Origin: Bacillota bacterium
GTDB lineage: Bacteria > Bacillota > Clostridia > Lachnospirales > Lachnospiraceae
Direction: 5' to 3'
Assembly (NCBI GenBank): GCA_023398615.1
Contig: JAEWSD010000023.1
Location: 1-13,791 of the forward strand
Length of the DNA: 13,791 nt
Part shown: positions 1 to 7,665 of the stretch, one piece after another
Position numbering within the stretch: the stretch's first letter is position 1
Layout: every line of letters begins with the position of its first letter
Made by a program: the position numbers and the translations under genes
The notes under the pieces: model-generated
Databases searched by the model: none
What the model was told of the DNA's origin: nothing
Seen by the model: only the letters and a program-made list of their open reading frames with translations

Positions 1-38
1 AAAATGGAGGCTCTCACGCCGAGATTTTCATTCTTTCC

Positions 39-78
39 GCGGCTTTGTTTCAAGTCATAGACGATGAAAGAAAGCCGC
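39..78. repeat. Imperfect inverted repeat / hairpin
   Basis: Bases 39-51 (GCGGCTTTGTTTC) pair with 66-78 (GAAAGAAAGCCGC), 12 of 13 positions matching around a 14-nt loop. Short flanking complementarity (GAGATT near 21, AATCTC near 83) could lengthen the structure. No T-run follows directly, so it is not an obvious terminator. It may be the end of an upstream transcript or a mobile-element end; I cannot tell which. Confidence 0.4.
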
Positions 79-106
79 TTCGAATCTCCCGTTTCGCGCT
101 TACGAA

Positions 107-160
107 GGGGCTGTTTCAAAACTAATAGAATATTAGTTTTGAAACAGCCCCTTTTTCTTT
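107..160. terminator. Perfect 21-bp palindrome followed by T-run, terminator-like
   Basis: Bases 107-127 are exactly reverse-complementary to 131-151 with a 3-nt loop (GAA). The arms start GGGGCTGTTTC and end in AATA. TTTTTCTTTT follows at 152-161, so rightward transcripts would see a very stable intrinsic terminator. The arm also resembles the GGGGCTGTTTC-type ends seen on some insertion sequences, so it may instead be two element ends brought together. That resemblance is from memory. Confidence 0.5.
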
Positions 161-296
161 TACAAAAAACCTATTAGCGTATAAAGTCCATAGATTCTAT
201 TTTTATTAGTTTGTTAAGGTTTAATTAAATGTTATGTGTAACCGTTATTTTTATTTACTATTTATAAATTAAAGTTTGTTATCAAAAAACTAAATA

Positions 297-326
297 TTGT
301 AAAACTATATGCTATTATGGTATAAT
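297..326 (+). promoter_or_regulatory. Promoter-like signal before the IS66 fragment
   Basis: TTGTAA (297-302), an 18-nt spacer, and TATAAT (321-326) preceded by TG one base earlier, making an extended -10. It sits about 5 bp before the sequence that first resembles the IS66 transposase. The DNA is AT-rich, so a chance match is possible. Confidence 0.3.
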
Positions 327-330
327 TTGT

Positions 331-828
331 AACAAGCTTTTTGAATCAGAAAAGAAATATGAATCTCTTGCACCTGAAGAACGTAAACAACAGCGTTTGG
401 AACACGAAAAACCGGTTCTGGAGGCTTTTTGGACATGGGCTGAGGACCAGTCATCAAAATGCCTTCCGAAATCCAAGCTGAGAGATTCTTCTAAATATGC
501 CATTAACCAGAAGGAAGGATTGATGAACTACCTTCAGGACGGCAACTGCTCCATCTGCAACAATTTAGCAGAAAACAGTATACGACCATTTACAGTAGGA
601 CGCCGAAATTGGTTGTTTTCAGGTAGCCCGAAAGGGGCAGAGGCAAGTGCTGCAGTGTACAGCATTATTGAGACTGCAAAAGCCAACGACATAAATCCAT
701 ATGAATACTTAAGATACATCTTTAAATATCTGCCCGGAGTAAACTTCGGACAACACCCGGAATTCCCAGAGGATTTCCTTCCACGGGATCCCGATGTTCA
801 GGAATTCTGCAAAAAGGCTGGAAATTAG
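331..828 (+). pseudogene. IS66-family transposase (TnpC), 3' fragment
   Basis: About 165 codons of the C-terminal part of the IS66 DDE transposase; a complete one is around 500 residues. Family-like sequence starts near 331 with KLFESEKKY, then SLAPEERKQQR, before the first usable start (TTG at 397). The NLAENSIRPF block carries the last catalytic Glu of the DDE triad, followed by GRRNWLFSGSPKGAEAS and a C-terminal tail with NPYEYLRYIF and KYLP. The first catalytic Asp residues and the zinc-finger and helix-turn-helix regions are absent, so it cannot be active. The reading frame downstream of the break is intact, suggesting recent truncation. It ends at TAG 826-828, 53 bp from the element end. 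Confidence 0.85.
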
Positions 829-881
829 ATTATAACTCTGATTTCTGGCTTTTTCTATACACTGAGTTATTTGACGCTTAC
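331..881 (+). mobile_element. IS66-family insertion sequence remnant, right end intact
   Basis: The stretch contains the 3' part of an IS66-type transposase gene, then about 50 bp of non-coding DNA ending in TTGACGCTTAC at 871-881. Read from the other strand this starts GTAAGCGTCAA, matching the GTAAGCG start typical of IS66-family terminal repeats (established knowledge). A short inverted repeat, ATAACTC (832-838) and GAGTTAT (864-870), lies between the gene and the terminus. The left part of the element, including its accessory genes and left terminal repeat, is missing; homology begins near 331. A target duplicate would start at 882, but its partner is lost with the left end. Confidence 0.75.
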
Positions 882-886
882 TATAT

Positions 887-1795
887 TCACTCAAATGGGT
901 ATGCTTTAAGTGCGTTAGAATAAAATACGGCTTCAAGCTGTTTCTCGGTAAAAATATCCGATTGAATAATATAATTGGACAAATTGTTATAACTTTCCTT
1001 CGTTAAAACTGAAGGAACATCCGTCCCCCAAAGTAGCTTTTCATAACCGACAATCTCACTGGCCATCTGAATGAAATGCTGACCGGTAGGATAAGGATAT
1101 TTCTCCGGCGCAACGTTCCATGGAACTGCTGCTAAATCAAACCAAACATTTTCGATATTTAATATCATCAGAGCTTTTTCTAAAGTCTCCGAATCATTAA
1201 TGGTCGGTGCCAACAGATGACAAACAATGATATGCATTTCCGGATATTTTCTTGCAACACGTGCGACCGCTTCCGGCTGAAAACTTTTCATACCCGGGCT
1301 GCCAATATCTAAAACCAACGTGCGGCCTTCTCTTGCAATTATATCAAAAATGCCATCAAAACGCTGATCGATAATATAATCTTCGTGAAAACCCATTAGG
1401 CCACCACCGGAACTGGTTTCGAATTTAATGATTGGAAATTGGAATTCATGAAGCAGCCGCTCCAATATCTTATCTGCTTCTTTGCAGAAGGGATCCAAGG
1501 TCCCTGCTGCAAGGAAGATATCCGGATATTTTCTGGCAACTTCATAGGTATATTCGTTTTGAAATCCATAAAAACTGCCTTGCAGGAGTATTGCTCTTTC
1601 CACATCGTTCTCTTTTAATATTGAAACCAGTGTATCTCCTGTAAAGCTTTTATCACCAAATCCTTCTGGTATCATGGAAACCACTTCACCCGTTGCCCAG
1701 CGTGCTTTTCCATTACCAATAGCCTGTAATTCACCTTTACCGCCATACCCCTTGATATAATCAAACACATGGGTATGCGCATCAATTTTCTTCAT
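887..1795 (-). CDS. Metal-dependent amidohydrolase (Amidohydro_2 / COG2159-like), possible sugar lactonase
   Basis: A 302-residue TIM-barrel hydrolase, a normal length for the family. It begins DAHTHVFD, giving the HxH metal pair H7/H9. VCHLLAP supplies H193, and WGTDVPS supplies the late-strand Asp D259. The position where the superfamily often has another His reads LVLDIGSPG (D163), so the metal site may differ. It is the last gene of the transporter operon, 36 bp after the second permease, with an AAAAGGAG ribosome binding site that supports the start. Relatives include sugar lactonases and decarboxylases. Beside an aldonate dehydrogenase and UxaB/UxaA, a lactonase that makes the aldonate is the most attractive role, but this is inference. 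An IS66 right end lies 5 bp past its stop codon. Confidence 0.8.
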   Translation of the reverse strand: MKKIDAHTHVFDYIKGYGGKGELQAIGNGKARWATGEVVSMIPEGFGDKSFTGDTLVSILKENDVERAILLQGSFYGFQNEYTYEVARKYPDIFLAAGTLDPFCKEADKILERLLHEFQFPIIKFETSSGGGLMGFHEDYIIDQRFDGIFDIIAREGRTLVLDIGSPGMKSFQPEAVARVARKYPEMHIIVCHLLAPTINDSETLEKALMILNIENVWFDLAAVPWNVAPEKYPYPTGQHFIQMASEIVGYEKLLWGTDVPSVLTKESYNNLSNYIIQSDIFTEKQLEAVFYSNALKAYPFE

Positions 1796-1831
1796 AACAA
1801 ATCTCCTTTTAAAAATAAGTGTTGATAAGCT

Positions 1832-2842
1832 CTATTTCTTAAAAATATTTTTAATGAAGGATCCTCTGCTTAATCCGCTGTTCTTATACCTTGAGTATGC
1901 ATCCAGCGCTACAGCTACAATAATAATGATACCTTTTACAAAACTATGATAGGTAGATGGGATTCCCATGAGTCGTAAACCATTACTTACGATTCCTACT
2001 AAAAGTGCTCCCCATAAAGCGCCCTGAATGGAACCTTCACCACCCATTAAGGATGTGCCACCAACAACGATTGCTGTTAATACGTCATTATCATAACCCT
2101 GTGCTGCTTTTGCGATTGCCTGTTGATTCATGGAAGCCAGTACGATACCTGCTAATGCTGCCGTAAAACCGGACATTCCATAGGCAATGATATGTATTGT
2201 TTTACTCTTAACACCGGATAAACTGGCGGCAACGCTATTACCGCCTACGGCATAAACATTTCGTCCAAGCACCGTGCGGTTAAGTATAAAATAACTGATA
2301 GAAGCAACTGCCAGTAGGATAAATATAGAAAATGGAATACCAAACAACCTGCCTCCGCCAAGATAAGTAAAAGCTTTCGGCTTCAAACAGCTAATAACCT
2401 GACTATTCGTTAATAACTGCGCAATACCGTAAACTATATTCTGTGATGCTAAGGTAATAAGAAAGGCCGGAACACGGAAACTGGAAACTATAACTCCATG
2501 AATGATACCGACTAAGATACCCACTCCTAATCCAAGCAAAACACCTAAGATGACACCTTGCGTGGAATAATTATGATTCACAATGGTAATTACCGTACAA
2601 GCTCCACTTGTTGCTGCTACCGCACCAACCGATAAATCAATACCACCTAGAAGAATTGTATAAATAGTACCACAGACCATAATTCCATAAATCGATATAG
2701 ATAACAAAATGCTCTTGAAGTTCGATACGGTAAGGAATACACCCGGCTGCATAATTGTCAGTGATATCATTACCACAAATAATATGAGTAGTTTCTGATA
2801 TTTTGCAATATGTTTCTGATATACAAGCAATTTTTCTTTCAT
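1832..2842 (-). CDS. Sugar ABC transporter permease (RbsC/YjfF-like), second subunit
   Basis: A 336-residue, very hydrophobic inner-membrane protein of the ribose/galactose permease family (BPD_transp_2). It carries the family motif GGIDLSVG at residues 66-73, the AVGGNSVAASLSGV block at about 198-211 and GGTSLMGGEGSIQG at 261-274. Its start codon directly follows the ATPase stop with no spacer, and a GGAGG at 2854-2858 lies inside the end of the ATPase gene, so the two are probably translationally coupled. It differs clearly from the other permease of the operon; together they probably form a heterodimeric channel, as in the E. coli YtfT/YjfF galactofuranose importer. The substrate is not evident from the sequence. 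Confidence 0.92.
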   Translation of the reverse strand: MKEKLLVYQKHIAKYQKLLILFVVMISLTIMQPGVFLTVSNFKSILLSISIYGIMVCGTIYTILLGGIDLSVGAVAATSGACTVITIVNHNYSTQGVILGVLLGLGVGILVGIIHGVIVSSFRVPAFLITLASQNIVYGIAQLLTNSQVISCLKPKAFTYLGGGRLFGIPFSIFILLAVASISYFILNRTVLGRNVYAVGGNSVAASLSGVKSKTIHIIAYGMSGFTAALAGIVLASMNQQAIAKAAQGYDNDVLTAIVVGGTSLMGGEGSIQGALWGALLVGIVSNGLRLMGIPSTYHSFVKGIIIIVAVALDAYSRYKNSGLSRGSFIKNIFKK

Positions 2843-4351
2843 CTAGTGTTTTACCTCCTCAATGCTGGATGCTGCCATCAAGATATCTTCCTGTTTTATT
2901 TTCCCATTGGCAAATTCTTTTACTATTTCACCTTTTCGGAAAACCAAGATACGATTTGACACTTTTAACAGCTCCTGTAAGTCAGAAGATACTAAAATAA
3001 CAGAAACGCCTTGATCTGCCAGATTTTCAATTATCTTATAAATTTCATCTTTTGCACCAATATCAATTCCCGCTGTTGGTTCATCAATTAACAGTACTTT
3101 TAAATCCCTGCATAACAGCTTTCCAATTACCGCCTTCTGTTGGTTTCCACCGGAAAGATTTCCAACCGGAACCAGTGGATTATTCGGCCGGATATCCAAT
3201 TTGCGAACAGATTCTTCTCCCAGATGTTTTTCCTGTTTGGCATTTACAATACCGGACTTAGCCAGCATATCGTAGTTCATCAATGCGATATTTTTTTCAA
3301 TGGAGAGTAATGGAATAAAACCTTGTCCTCTTCTATCTTCCGGAACTAATCCAAAACCATTTTTTATGGTTTTACTAACGCTTTTTTCCTGCTGTTTTCC
3401 TTCAAAAGTAATCGTCCCGGCATCGTAGTGGTCGGCTCCATAAATGCAGCGGATAACCTCTGTTCTACCCGATCCTACCAAACCACCAATACCAAGAATT
3501 TCGCCTTTGTGAAGTTCAAAGTTGATATTACGGAATACACCTTTTCTTCCAAGATTCTGAACTTTAAGTACCACTTCTTTATTGGATCGACATAAATTCT
3601 TAGATGCTGTTGCCTCACTTATTTCTTTTCCAATCATCAAACGAATAACATCCGGAGGATTAATTTCATTCTTTGATAGTACAGCTTCCACTCTTCCATC
3701 ACGAAGCACGGTAAGGCGGTCAGAAAGGCGGAATACTTCCTCCAAACGATGAGAAATATATAAAATACTTACTCCTTTTTCCCGTAACTGAATGATAATC
3801 TTAAAGAGAGCTTCTGATTCCTTTGCACTTAATGATGCCGTTGGCTCATCCATGATGATAAGAGAGGAATCTTCGCTAAGTGCTTTTAATATTTCTACTA
3901 CCTGTCTCTGTGCAATACTCAATGTTTCAACAATTGCATCTGGATTTATATCAAATTCATATTTATCAATCAATTCCTTGACTTGTTTTCTCATTTCTTT
4001 GGACTTAACAACCCCAAGCATATTCTTTTCTTTTCCAAGCATGATATTCTGAACCACACTAAGCGTTGAGATTAAGCTAAAATCCTGATATATTACTCCA
4101 ATTCCTAATCTTGTTGCATCCGTTCTAGAATTTATTTCACATTCTTTTCCTTTATAAATAATCTTACCCCCATCTTTTGGGTATACACCAGTAAGAATCT
4201 TAATAAGGGTAGACTTTCCAGCACCGTTTTCTCCAACAAAGGCATGCACTTCTCCAGCTTCGATATTCAGGTTTACCTTTTTTAAAACCTGAACCCCATT
4301 AAAGCTCTTCTCGATATCCTGCATTTCCAGTAACTTTTCTTTTGACATCAT
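2843..4351 (-). CDS. Sugar ABC transporter ATPase with two ABC domains (RbsA/MglA-like)
   Basis: A 502-residue ATPase powering the importer, of usual length for the carbohydrate CUT2 group. Domain 1: Walker A GENGAGKST at 40-48, Q-loop Gln89, signature LSIAQRQ at 144-150, Walker B IIMDEP at 165-170 and switch His201. Domain 2: the P-loop position reads GLVGSGRTE (290-298), with Arg instead of Lys, then LSGGNQQ at 399-405 and LLIDEP at 420-425. The Arg is normal for this family, in which the second site is degenerate. The gene overlaps the upstream permease by ATGA at 4348-4351, with GGAGG at 4358-4362. A second ATG at 4346-4348 is an equally usable start. Confidence 0.95.
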   Translation of the reverse strand: MMSKEKLLEMQDIEKSFNGVQVLKKVNLNIEAGEVHAFVGENGAGKSTLIKILTGVYPKDGGKIIYKGKECEINSRTDATRLGIGVIYQDFSLISTLSVVQNIMLGKEKNMLGVVKSKEMRKQVKELIDKYEFDINPDAIVETLSIAQRQVVEILKALSEDSSLIIMDEPTASLSAKESEALFKIIIQLREKGVSILYISHRLEEVFRLSDRLTVLRDGRVEAVLSKNEINPPDVIRLMIGKEISEATASKNLCRSNKEVVLKVQNLGRKGVFRNINFELHKGEILGIGGLVGSGRTEVIRCIYGADHYDAGTITFEGKQQEKSVSKTIKNGFGLVPEDRRGQGFIPLLSIEKNIALMNYDMLAKSGIVNAKQEKHLGEESVRKLDIRPNNPLVPVGNLSGGNQQKAVIGKLLCRDLKVLLIDEPTAGIDIGAKDEIYKIIENLADQGVSVILVSSDLQELLKVSNRILVFRKGEIVKEFANGKIKQEDILMAASSIEEVKH

Positions 4352-5352
4352 GCATCACCTCCAACGGAAGCTTCTTCTAACAATTTACTTTTTTGCTGTA
4401 TTTTCTTCTCCATATAATTGTTATATACAGAATCGAATATTACCATAATGACGATAACTGAACCCTTAACAATCAATTGCGTAGCAGTTGGAAGATTGTA
4501 TTTAAGAATTCCATTTGACAGAATTGCCATAAACAACGCACCAATAACACTGCCAAAGACATCTCCACGGCCGCCGCTAAACGCACATCCACCCACTACA
4601 ACAGCTGCAATTACTTCGAATTCCAAACCATTGCCAGTATCAGAAGTGACGCTTCCGATCTTTGCCATTAAAAAAAGTGCTGCAATACCACAGCATAACC
4701 CTGTCAGGGTAAATACAAATCGTTTGATTTTATTCGTATCGATTCCTGACAGTTCTGCAGATTTTCTGTTTGCACCCACTGCATAAGTATAGATACCCAT
4801 TTTCGTTTTCTTTAAAATAAACTGTCCTACAAATGCAATTACAAAAAACGCCATTGTTACCAGATAAAGACCGTTTATACTGCCGCCCAGCAAAAGAATA
4901 TTTTGATTTTCTATTACCTTATTTGTAATGACACCATTAGTGCGAATGGCGCAAATAAGTGCTAAACCACGAAAGATAAATTGCGTTGAGAGGGTTGCAA
5001 TAAAATCAGGCAGGCGAAATACTGTTACTAAAATACCGTTTAAATACCCACATAAAGTACCAATTACAACTGTAATTATCATAATTAAGCCCACTGGCAG
5101 ATTGGTATAATAAAGCAGGTTAGCACACATCATAGCAGAAAATCCAACAATTGCTCCTGTCGATAAATCAATTCCTGCCGTTATGATAACCATGGAAACA
5201 CCAATAGAAATTATGCCTACTATCGAACATTCACGTAAAAGTTTAAAAATATTTGCTGATGTAAAAAAATACTCGCTAGAAAGGCCAAAAATTAAAATTA
5301 ATACTAATAATAGTCCTAATGAAACTAGTCTTCGAATTGTTTCCTGACGCAT
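4348..5352 (-). CDS. Sugar ABC transporter permease (RbsC-like), first subunit
   Basis: A 334-residue multi-spanning membrane protein of the RbsC family. The signature is slightly varied, AGIDLSTG at 59-66, followed by the family blocks AVGANRKSAELSGI at 191-204 and GGCAFSGGRGDVFG at 254-267. The first helix starts near residue 10, and a charged tail (EKKIQQKSKLLEE) is probably cytoplasmic. It lies between the binding-protein gene and the ATPase gene and overlaps the ATPase start by four bases. GGAGG at 5358-5362 supports the start codon. It would pair with the second permease to form the translocation path. Confidence 0.93.
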   Translation of the reverse strand: MRQETIRRLVSLGLLLVLILIFGLSSEYFFTSANIFKLLRECSIVGIISIGVSMVIITAGIDLSTGAIVGFSAMMCANLLYYTNLPVGLIMIITVVIGTLCGYLNGILVTVFRLPDFIATLSTQFIFRGLALICAIRTNGVITNKVIENQNILLLGGSINGLYLVTMAFFVIAFVGQFILKKTKMGIYTYAVGANRKSAELSGIDTNKIKRFVFTLTGLCCGIAALFLMAKIGSVTSDTGNGLEFEVIAAVVVGGCAFSGGRGDVFGSVIGALFMAILSNGILKYNLPTATQLIVKGSVIVIMVIFDSVYNNYMEKKIQQKSKLLEEASVGGDA

Positions 5353-5391
5353 ACAATCCTCCTCATTTATCTGTTATAACTCTTAGAAAAG

Positions 5392-5437
5392 GTGGCTGTT
5401 GCCCCTTTTTCAACCTTTGGGATACCACAACAGCCAC
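5392..5437 (-). promoter_or_regulatory. Intra-operon hairpin between binding-protein and permease genes
   Basis: GTGGCTGTTG (5392-5401) and CAACAGCCAC (5428-5437) form a perfect 10-bp stem around a 26-nt loop. In the minus-strand transcript a CTTTTC run follows. Hairpins in this position often protect the binding-protein mRNA or partly end transcription, so that binding protein exceeds permease. That role is inferred from position. The weak U-run suggests partial rather than full termination. Confidence 0.65.
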
Positions 5438-5447
5438 TTATTTTTAA

Positions 5448-6491
5448 TTACCAGCGAATGTTCTCGCCAATTGAACCAACGGTATCTGGAGTTACTACGA
5501 TAGGTGCCATTTTGATAACTGGAGTCTTTGTGTAGGATGATGTTACTGTTTCTGAACCAATTAAATACATTGCAAGTCTGGCTGCTGTTGCACCCTGATC
5601 AAAACAGTTTGTATAAATAGTTCCTGTCATCTTACCCTGCTCAATATACTCAAGAGCTTTTGACTCACCATCAGCTCCCCAAATTTGCATTCCTTCAAGT
5701 CTTCCTGCTGCTTCTGCAGCCTGGGAAGCACCTTCAGCCATTGCATCATTATGGCAGAATACACCATCAATTTGACTGTACTTTGTTAAGAAATCATTCA
5801 TAACAATATTGGCTTTTTCTGTTAACCATTCACCGCTTTGTGCATCTAAGATTTCAATATTTGAATGATTAGCCATTTCATCTCTAAATCCTGATTCCAA
5901 ATTCTCACCACGAGTAGCACCTGCAGTTGCCTGAATAATAACTACTTTACCTGCATCATTCATGCCTTCTGCCATCTTCTGAGCTACAAGTTTACCTGCT
6001 TCATAATCAACCATTGCAATTAATCCGGCATGAGGAGTATCTGCATCAAGATTTAAAGTAATTACCGGAATACCTGCTGCTTCTGCCTGCTTAACGGATG
6101 AAGCTAATGCAGCAGAATCGGAGGCCTGCAGGATAATTGCATCATAGTTCTGGGTAATTAAGTCTGAGATAATCTGTGTTTGAGTTTCTGCGGAAGCTTT
6201 ACCGTCAAATGTTTGAAATGTTACATTGTCATAAACGGAAAGTTCTTGTTCTGCACCCTTAGCCCATGCAGCTGCAACGGAATCTCCAATAACATTTGGG
6301 ACAAAACCAATTTTAATCTCATCACTGTATGGATTCTTTGTTTCTGCTTTTGTTACTGTTTGTGAGTTACCTGAATCTTCACCACTTACCTGGTCATCTG
6401 TCTTTACTGAACCACATCCAACAAGTGTCATGGCTAATACTAACAGTAATGAAACCAACCCTCTTTTTGCTAATAATTTTTTTGTTTTCAT
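5448..6491 (-). CDS. Sugar-binding lipoprotein of ABC transporter (RbsB-like, Peripla_BP_4)
   Basis: A 347-residue solute-binding protein. The first 25 residues are a lipoprotein signal (positive KTKKLLAKR, hydrophobic core, LVGC lipobox) with predicted lipidated Cys26, which would tether it to the outer face of the membrane. A charged, Ser/Thr-rich linker runs to about residue 55. The type I periplasmic-binding fold follows, starting KIGFVPNVIGDSVAAAW, with QASDSAALASSVKQAEAAGIPV and FCHNDAMAEGA matching ribose and galactose binding proteins. It is the second gene of the operon, 78 bp after the dehydrogenase. AGGAGAAGAG before the ATG supports the start. The ligand is likely a monosaccharide or derivative but cannot be read from sequence. 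Confidence 0.93.
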   Translation of the reverse strand: MKTKKLLAKRGLVSLLLVLAMTLVGCGSVKTDDQVSGEDSGNSQTVTKAETKNPYSDEIKIGFVPNVIGDSVAAAWAKGAEQELSVYDNVTFQTFDGKASAETQTQIISDLITQNYDAIILQASDSAALASSVKQAEAAGIPVITLNLDADTPHAGLIAMVDYEAGKLVAQKMAEGMNDAGKVVIIQATAGATRGENLESGFRDEMANHSNIEILDAQSGEWLTEKANIVMNDFLTKYSQIDGVFCHNDAMAEGASQAAEAAGRLEGMQIWGADGESKALEYIEQGKMTGTIYTNCFDQGATAARLAMYLIGSETVTSSYTKTPVIKMAPIVVTPDTVGSIGENIRW

Positions 6492-6530
6492 AATCTCTTC
6501 TCCTTATCTAAATTTTTATAGATTATTTTA

Positions 6531-6547
6531 GTGATAAATAATATCAC
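6531..6547 (-). repeat. Short perfect hairpin between dehydrogenase and binding-protein genes
   Basis: GTGATA (6531-6536) and TATCAC (6542-6547) flank a 5-nt AATAA loop. The stem is too weak and lacks a T-run, so it is unlikely to stop transcription. It could be an mRNA processing or protein-binding site, or chance in AT-rich DNA. Confidence 0.3.
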
Positions 6548-6569
6548 AGAAATACAGTTTTATTTACAA

Positions 6570-7589
6570 CTAAAATTTCAATATAGTCTTCAGCATTGCT
6601 CCACCATTCTTGTCAAAATTCTCAAATGCCTTTGCTGCATCCTCCATATTGTATGTATCTGTCACTACCTGTTCAAGATCAATCATCCCTGTTTTCACCA
6701 AGTTAATTAATTCTATAAAATCTTTTTTCAATGCATTTCTTGATCCAAAAATATTCAGTTCTTTCTTTTGTATAATTGTGAAATCGAAATCAAGGTTTTT
6801 CTTGCCAACTCCAATCAGAACCACTCTTCCGCCAAACGCGGCTGCATCAATGCAATTTTGAAAAGTTGACGGTAACCCCACAGCCTCTATTGTTACATCA
6901 AAGCCTTTGTTCTCTGTTATTTTCTTAACTCTTTCATCAAATTCCTCGTGACTTTTATTAACAATAGTTCCGTCGAAATTAAATTTTTGCATTACCAGAT
7001 TCAGCTTATCTTCCTGTATATCACTAATATACACATGAGCTCCTTTTGCCTTGGCAGCCACAGCTGCAAGGACACCAATTGTTCCAGCTCCTACTACCAG
7101 AACATTATCGCCTTCATGTATACCTGCACGTGATACCCCATGATAACTGATGCAAAATGGTTCAATTAAAGCTAATGTTTTCGCCGGAAGACCCTGTCCA
7201 TCATAAATTCGTTCTACTGGCATTGTAATATATTCTGCAAAGGCTCCTTCCCTTTGTACACCCATTGTCTGATTCGTAGTACAACAGTTCACCAGACCTC
7301 TCTCACAGGAATAGCATTTAGTACAATTAAAATATGGATTGCCGGTAACAACCATTCCTGGTTTTAATCCTTTATCATTTAGTGGAATCTCGACAATTTC
7401 TGCCGAAAACTCATGTCCGGGAGTTCTTGGATAGGATGCATATGCAAAAGTTCCTCTGTAAATTCCTAAATCACTGCCGCAAATCCCACCATAAAGAATC
7501 TTAAGCAATGCTTCTCCTTCTTTCGGTATCGGTTTTTCTATCTCTTGAATTATGACATTAAAGGGTTTACTGATTTGTATTGATTTCAT
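6570..7589 (-). CDS. Zinc-dependent alcohol dehydrogenase, L-galactonate 5-dehydrogenase-like (LgoD/RspB type)
   Basis: A 339-residue medium-chain dehydrogenase. Catalytic zinc ligands C37, H59 and E60 (GGICGSD, PGHE) and the structural zinc set C89, C92, C95, C103 are all present. VVGAGTIG (165-172) is the nucleotide-binding loop, and D190 ending the next strand favours NAD+. The LIEPF and FGSRNA blocks resemble E. coli LgoD, which oxidises L-galactonate to D-tagaturonate. Divergent neighbours that use tagaturonate (UxaB, UxaA) support such an activity, but sorbitol-type dehydrogenases share the fold. A frame extends upstream to 7697, but the ATG at 7587-7589 has GGAGG at 7596-7600 and lies downstream of a predicted promoter, so I choose it. 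First gene of the transporter operon. Confidence 0.88.
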   Translation of the reverse strand: MKSIQISKPFNVIIQEIEKPIPKEGEALLKILYGGICGSDLGIYRGTFAYASYPRTPGHEFSAEIVEIPLNDKGLKPGMVVTGNPYFNCTKCYSCERGLVNCCTTNQTMGVQREGAFAEYITMPVERIYDGQGLPAKTLALIEPFCISYHGVSRAGIHEGDNVLVVGAGTIGVLAAVAAKAKGAHVYISDIQEDKLNLVMQKFNFDGTIVNKSHEEFDERVKKITENKGFDVTIEAVGLPSTFQNCIDAAAFGGRVVLIGVGKKNLDFDFTIIQKKELNIFGSRNALKKDFIELINLVKTGMIDLEQVVTDTYNMEDAAKAFENFDKNGGAMLKTILKF

Positions 7590-7604
7590 AACTTTCCTCC
7601 TGCC

Positions 7605-7649
7605 AATAAAATTGCCCGCATGCCCGAATCGTGCAAGTTCAATTTTATT
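7605..7649 (-). promoter_or_regulatory. Leader hairpin just upstream of the dehydrogenase ribosome binding site
   Basis: AATAAAATTG (7605-7614) and CAATTTTATT (7640-7649) are a perfect 10-bp inverted repeat around a 25-nt, more G+C-rich loop that contains GCATGC. In the transcript the stem ends 5 nt before GGAGG. It could modulate access to the ribosome binding site or stabilise the mRNA. No known riboswitch class is recognisable. Confidence 0.45.
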
Positions 7650-7665
7650 ACGTGTTGTATTTGTT

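Larger units (their letters stand above)
1..330. other. Gene-free AT-rich region left of the IS66 remnant
   Basis: I see no convincing gene here. A frame open from base 1 to a TAG at 58-60 is too short to judge and could be the end of something outside the window. The stretch holds an imperfect hairpin (39-78), a perfect 21-bp palindrome (107-151) followed by a T-run, and a promoter-like signal (297-326) just before the broken end of an IS66 transposase gene. The mix of palindromes and a truncated insertion sequence suggests a patch that has received mobile DNA more than once; that is inference. Confidence 0.5.

Noticed and set aside
1..60. Short open frame from base 1 ending in TAG at 58-60
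   Set aside because: It is under 20 codons, overlaps a hairpin arm and has no recognisable protein similarity.
97..103. CGCTTAC, resembling a second IS66-type right end
   Set aside because: Only seven bases match, and the sequence to its left shows no IS66 transposase end; chance is likely.
290..298. Second-domain P-loop of the ABC ATPase lacking Lys (residues 290-298 of that protein, GLVGSGRTE)
   Set aside because: This degeneracy is normal in RbsA/MglA-type ATPases and not a sign of decay. The coordinates given are residue numbers; the gene is at 2843-4351.
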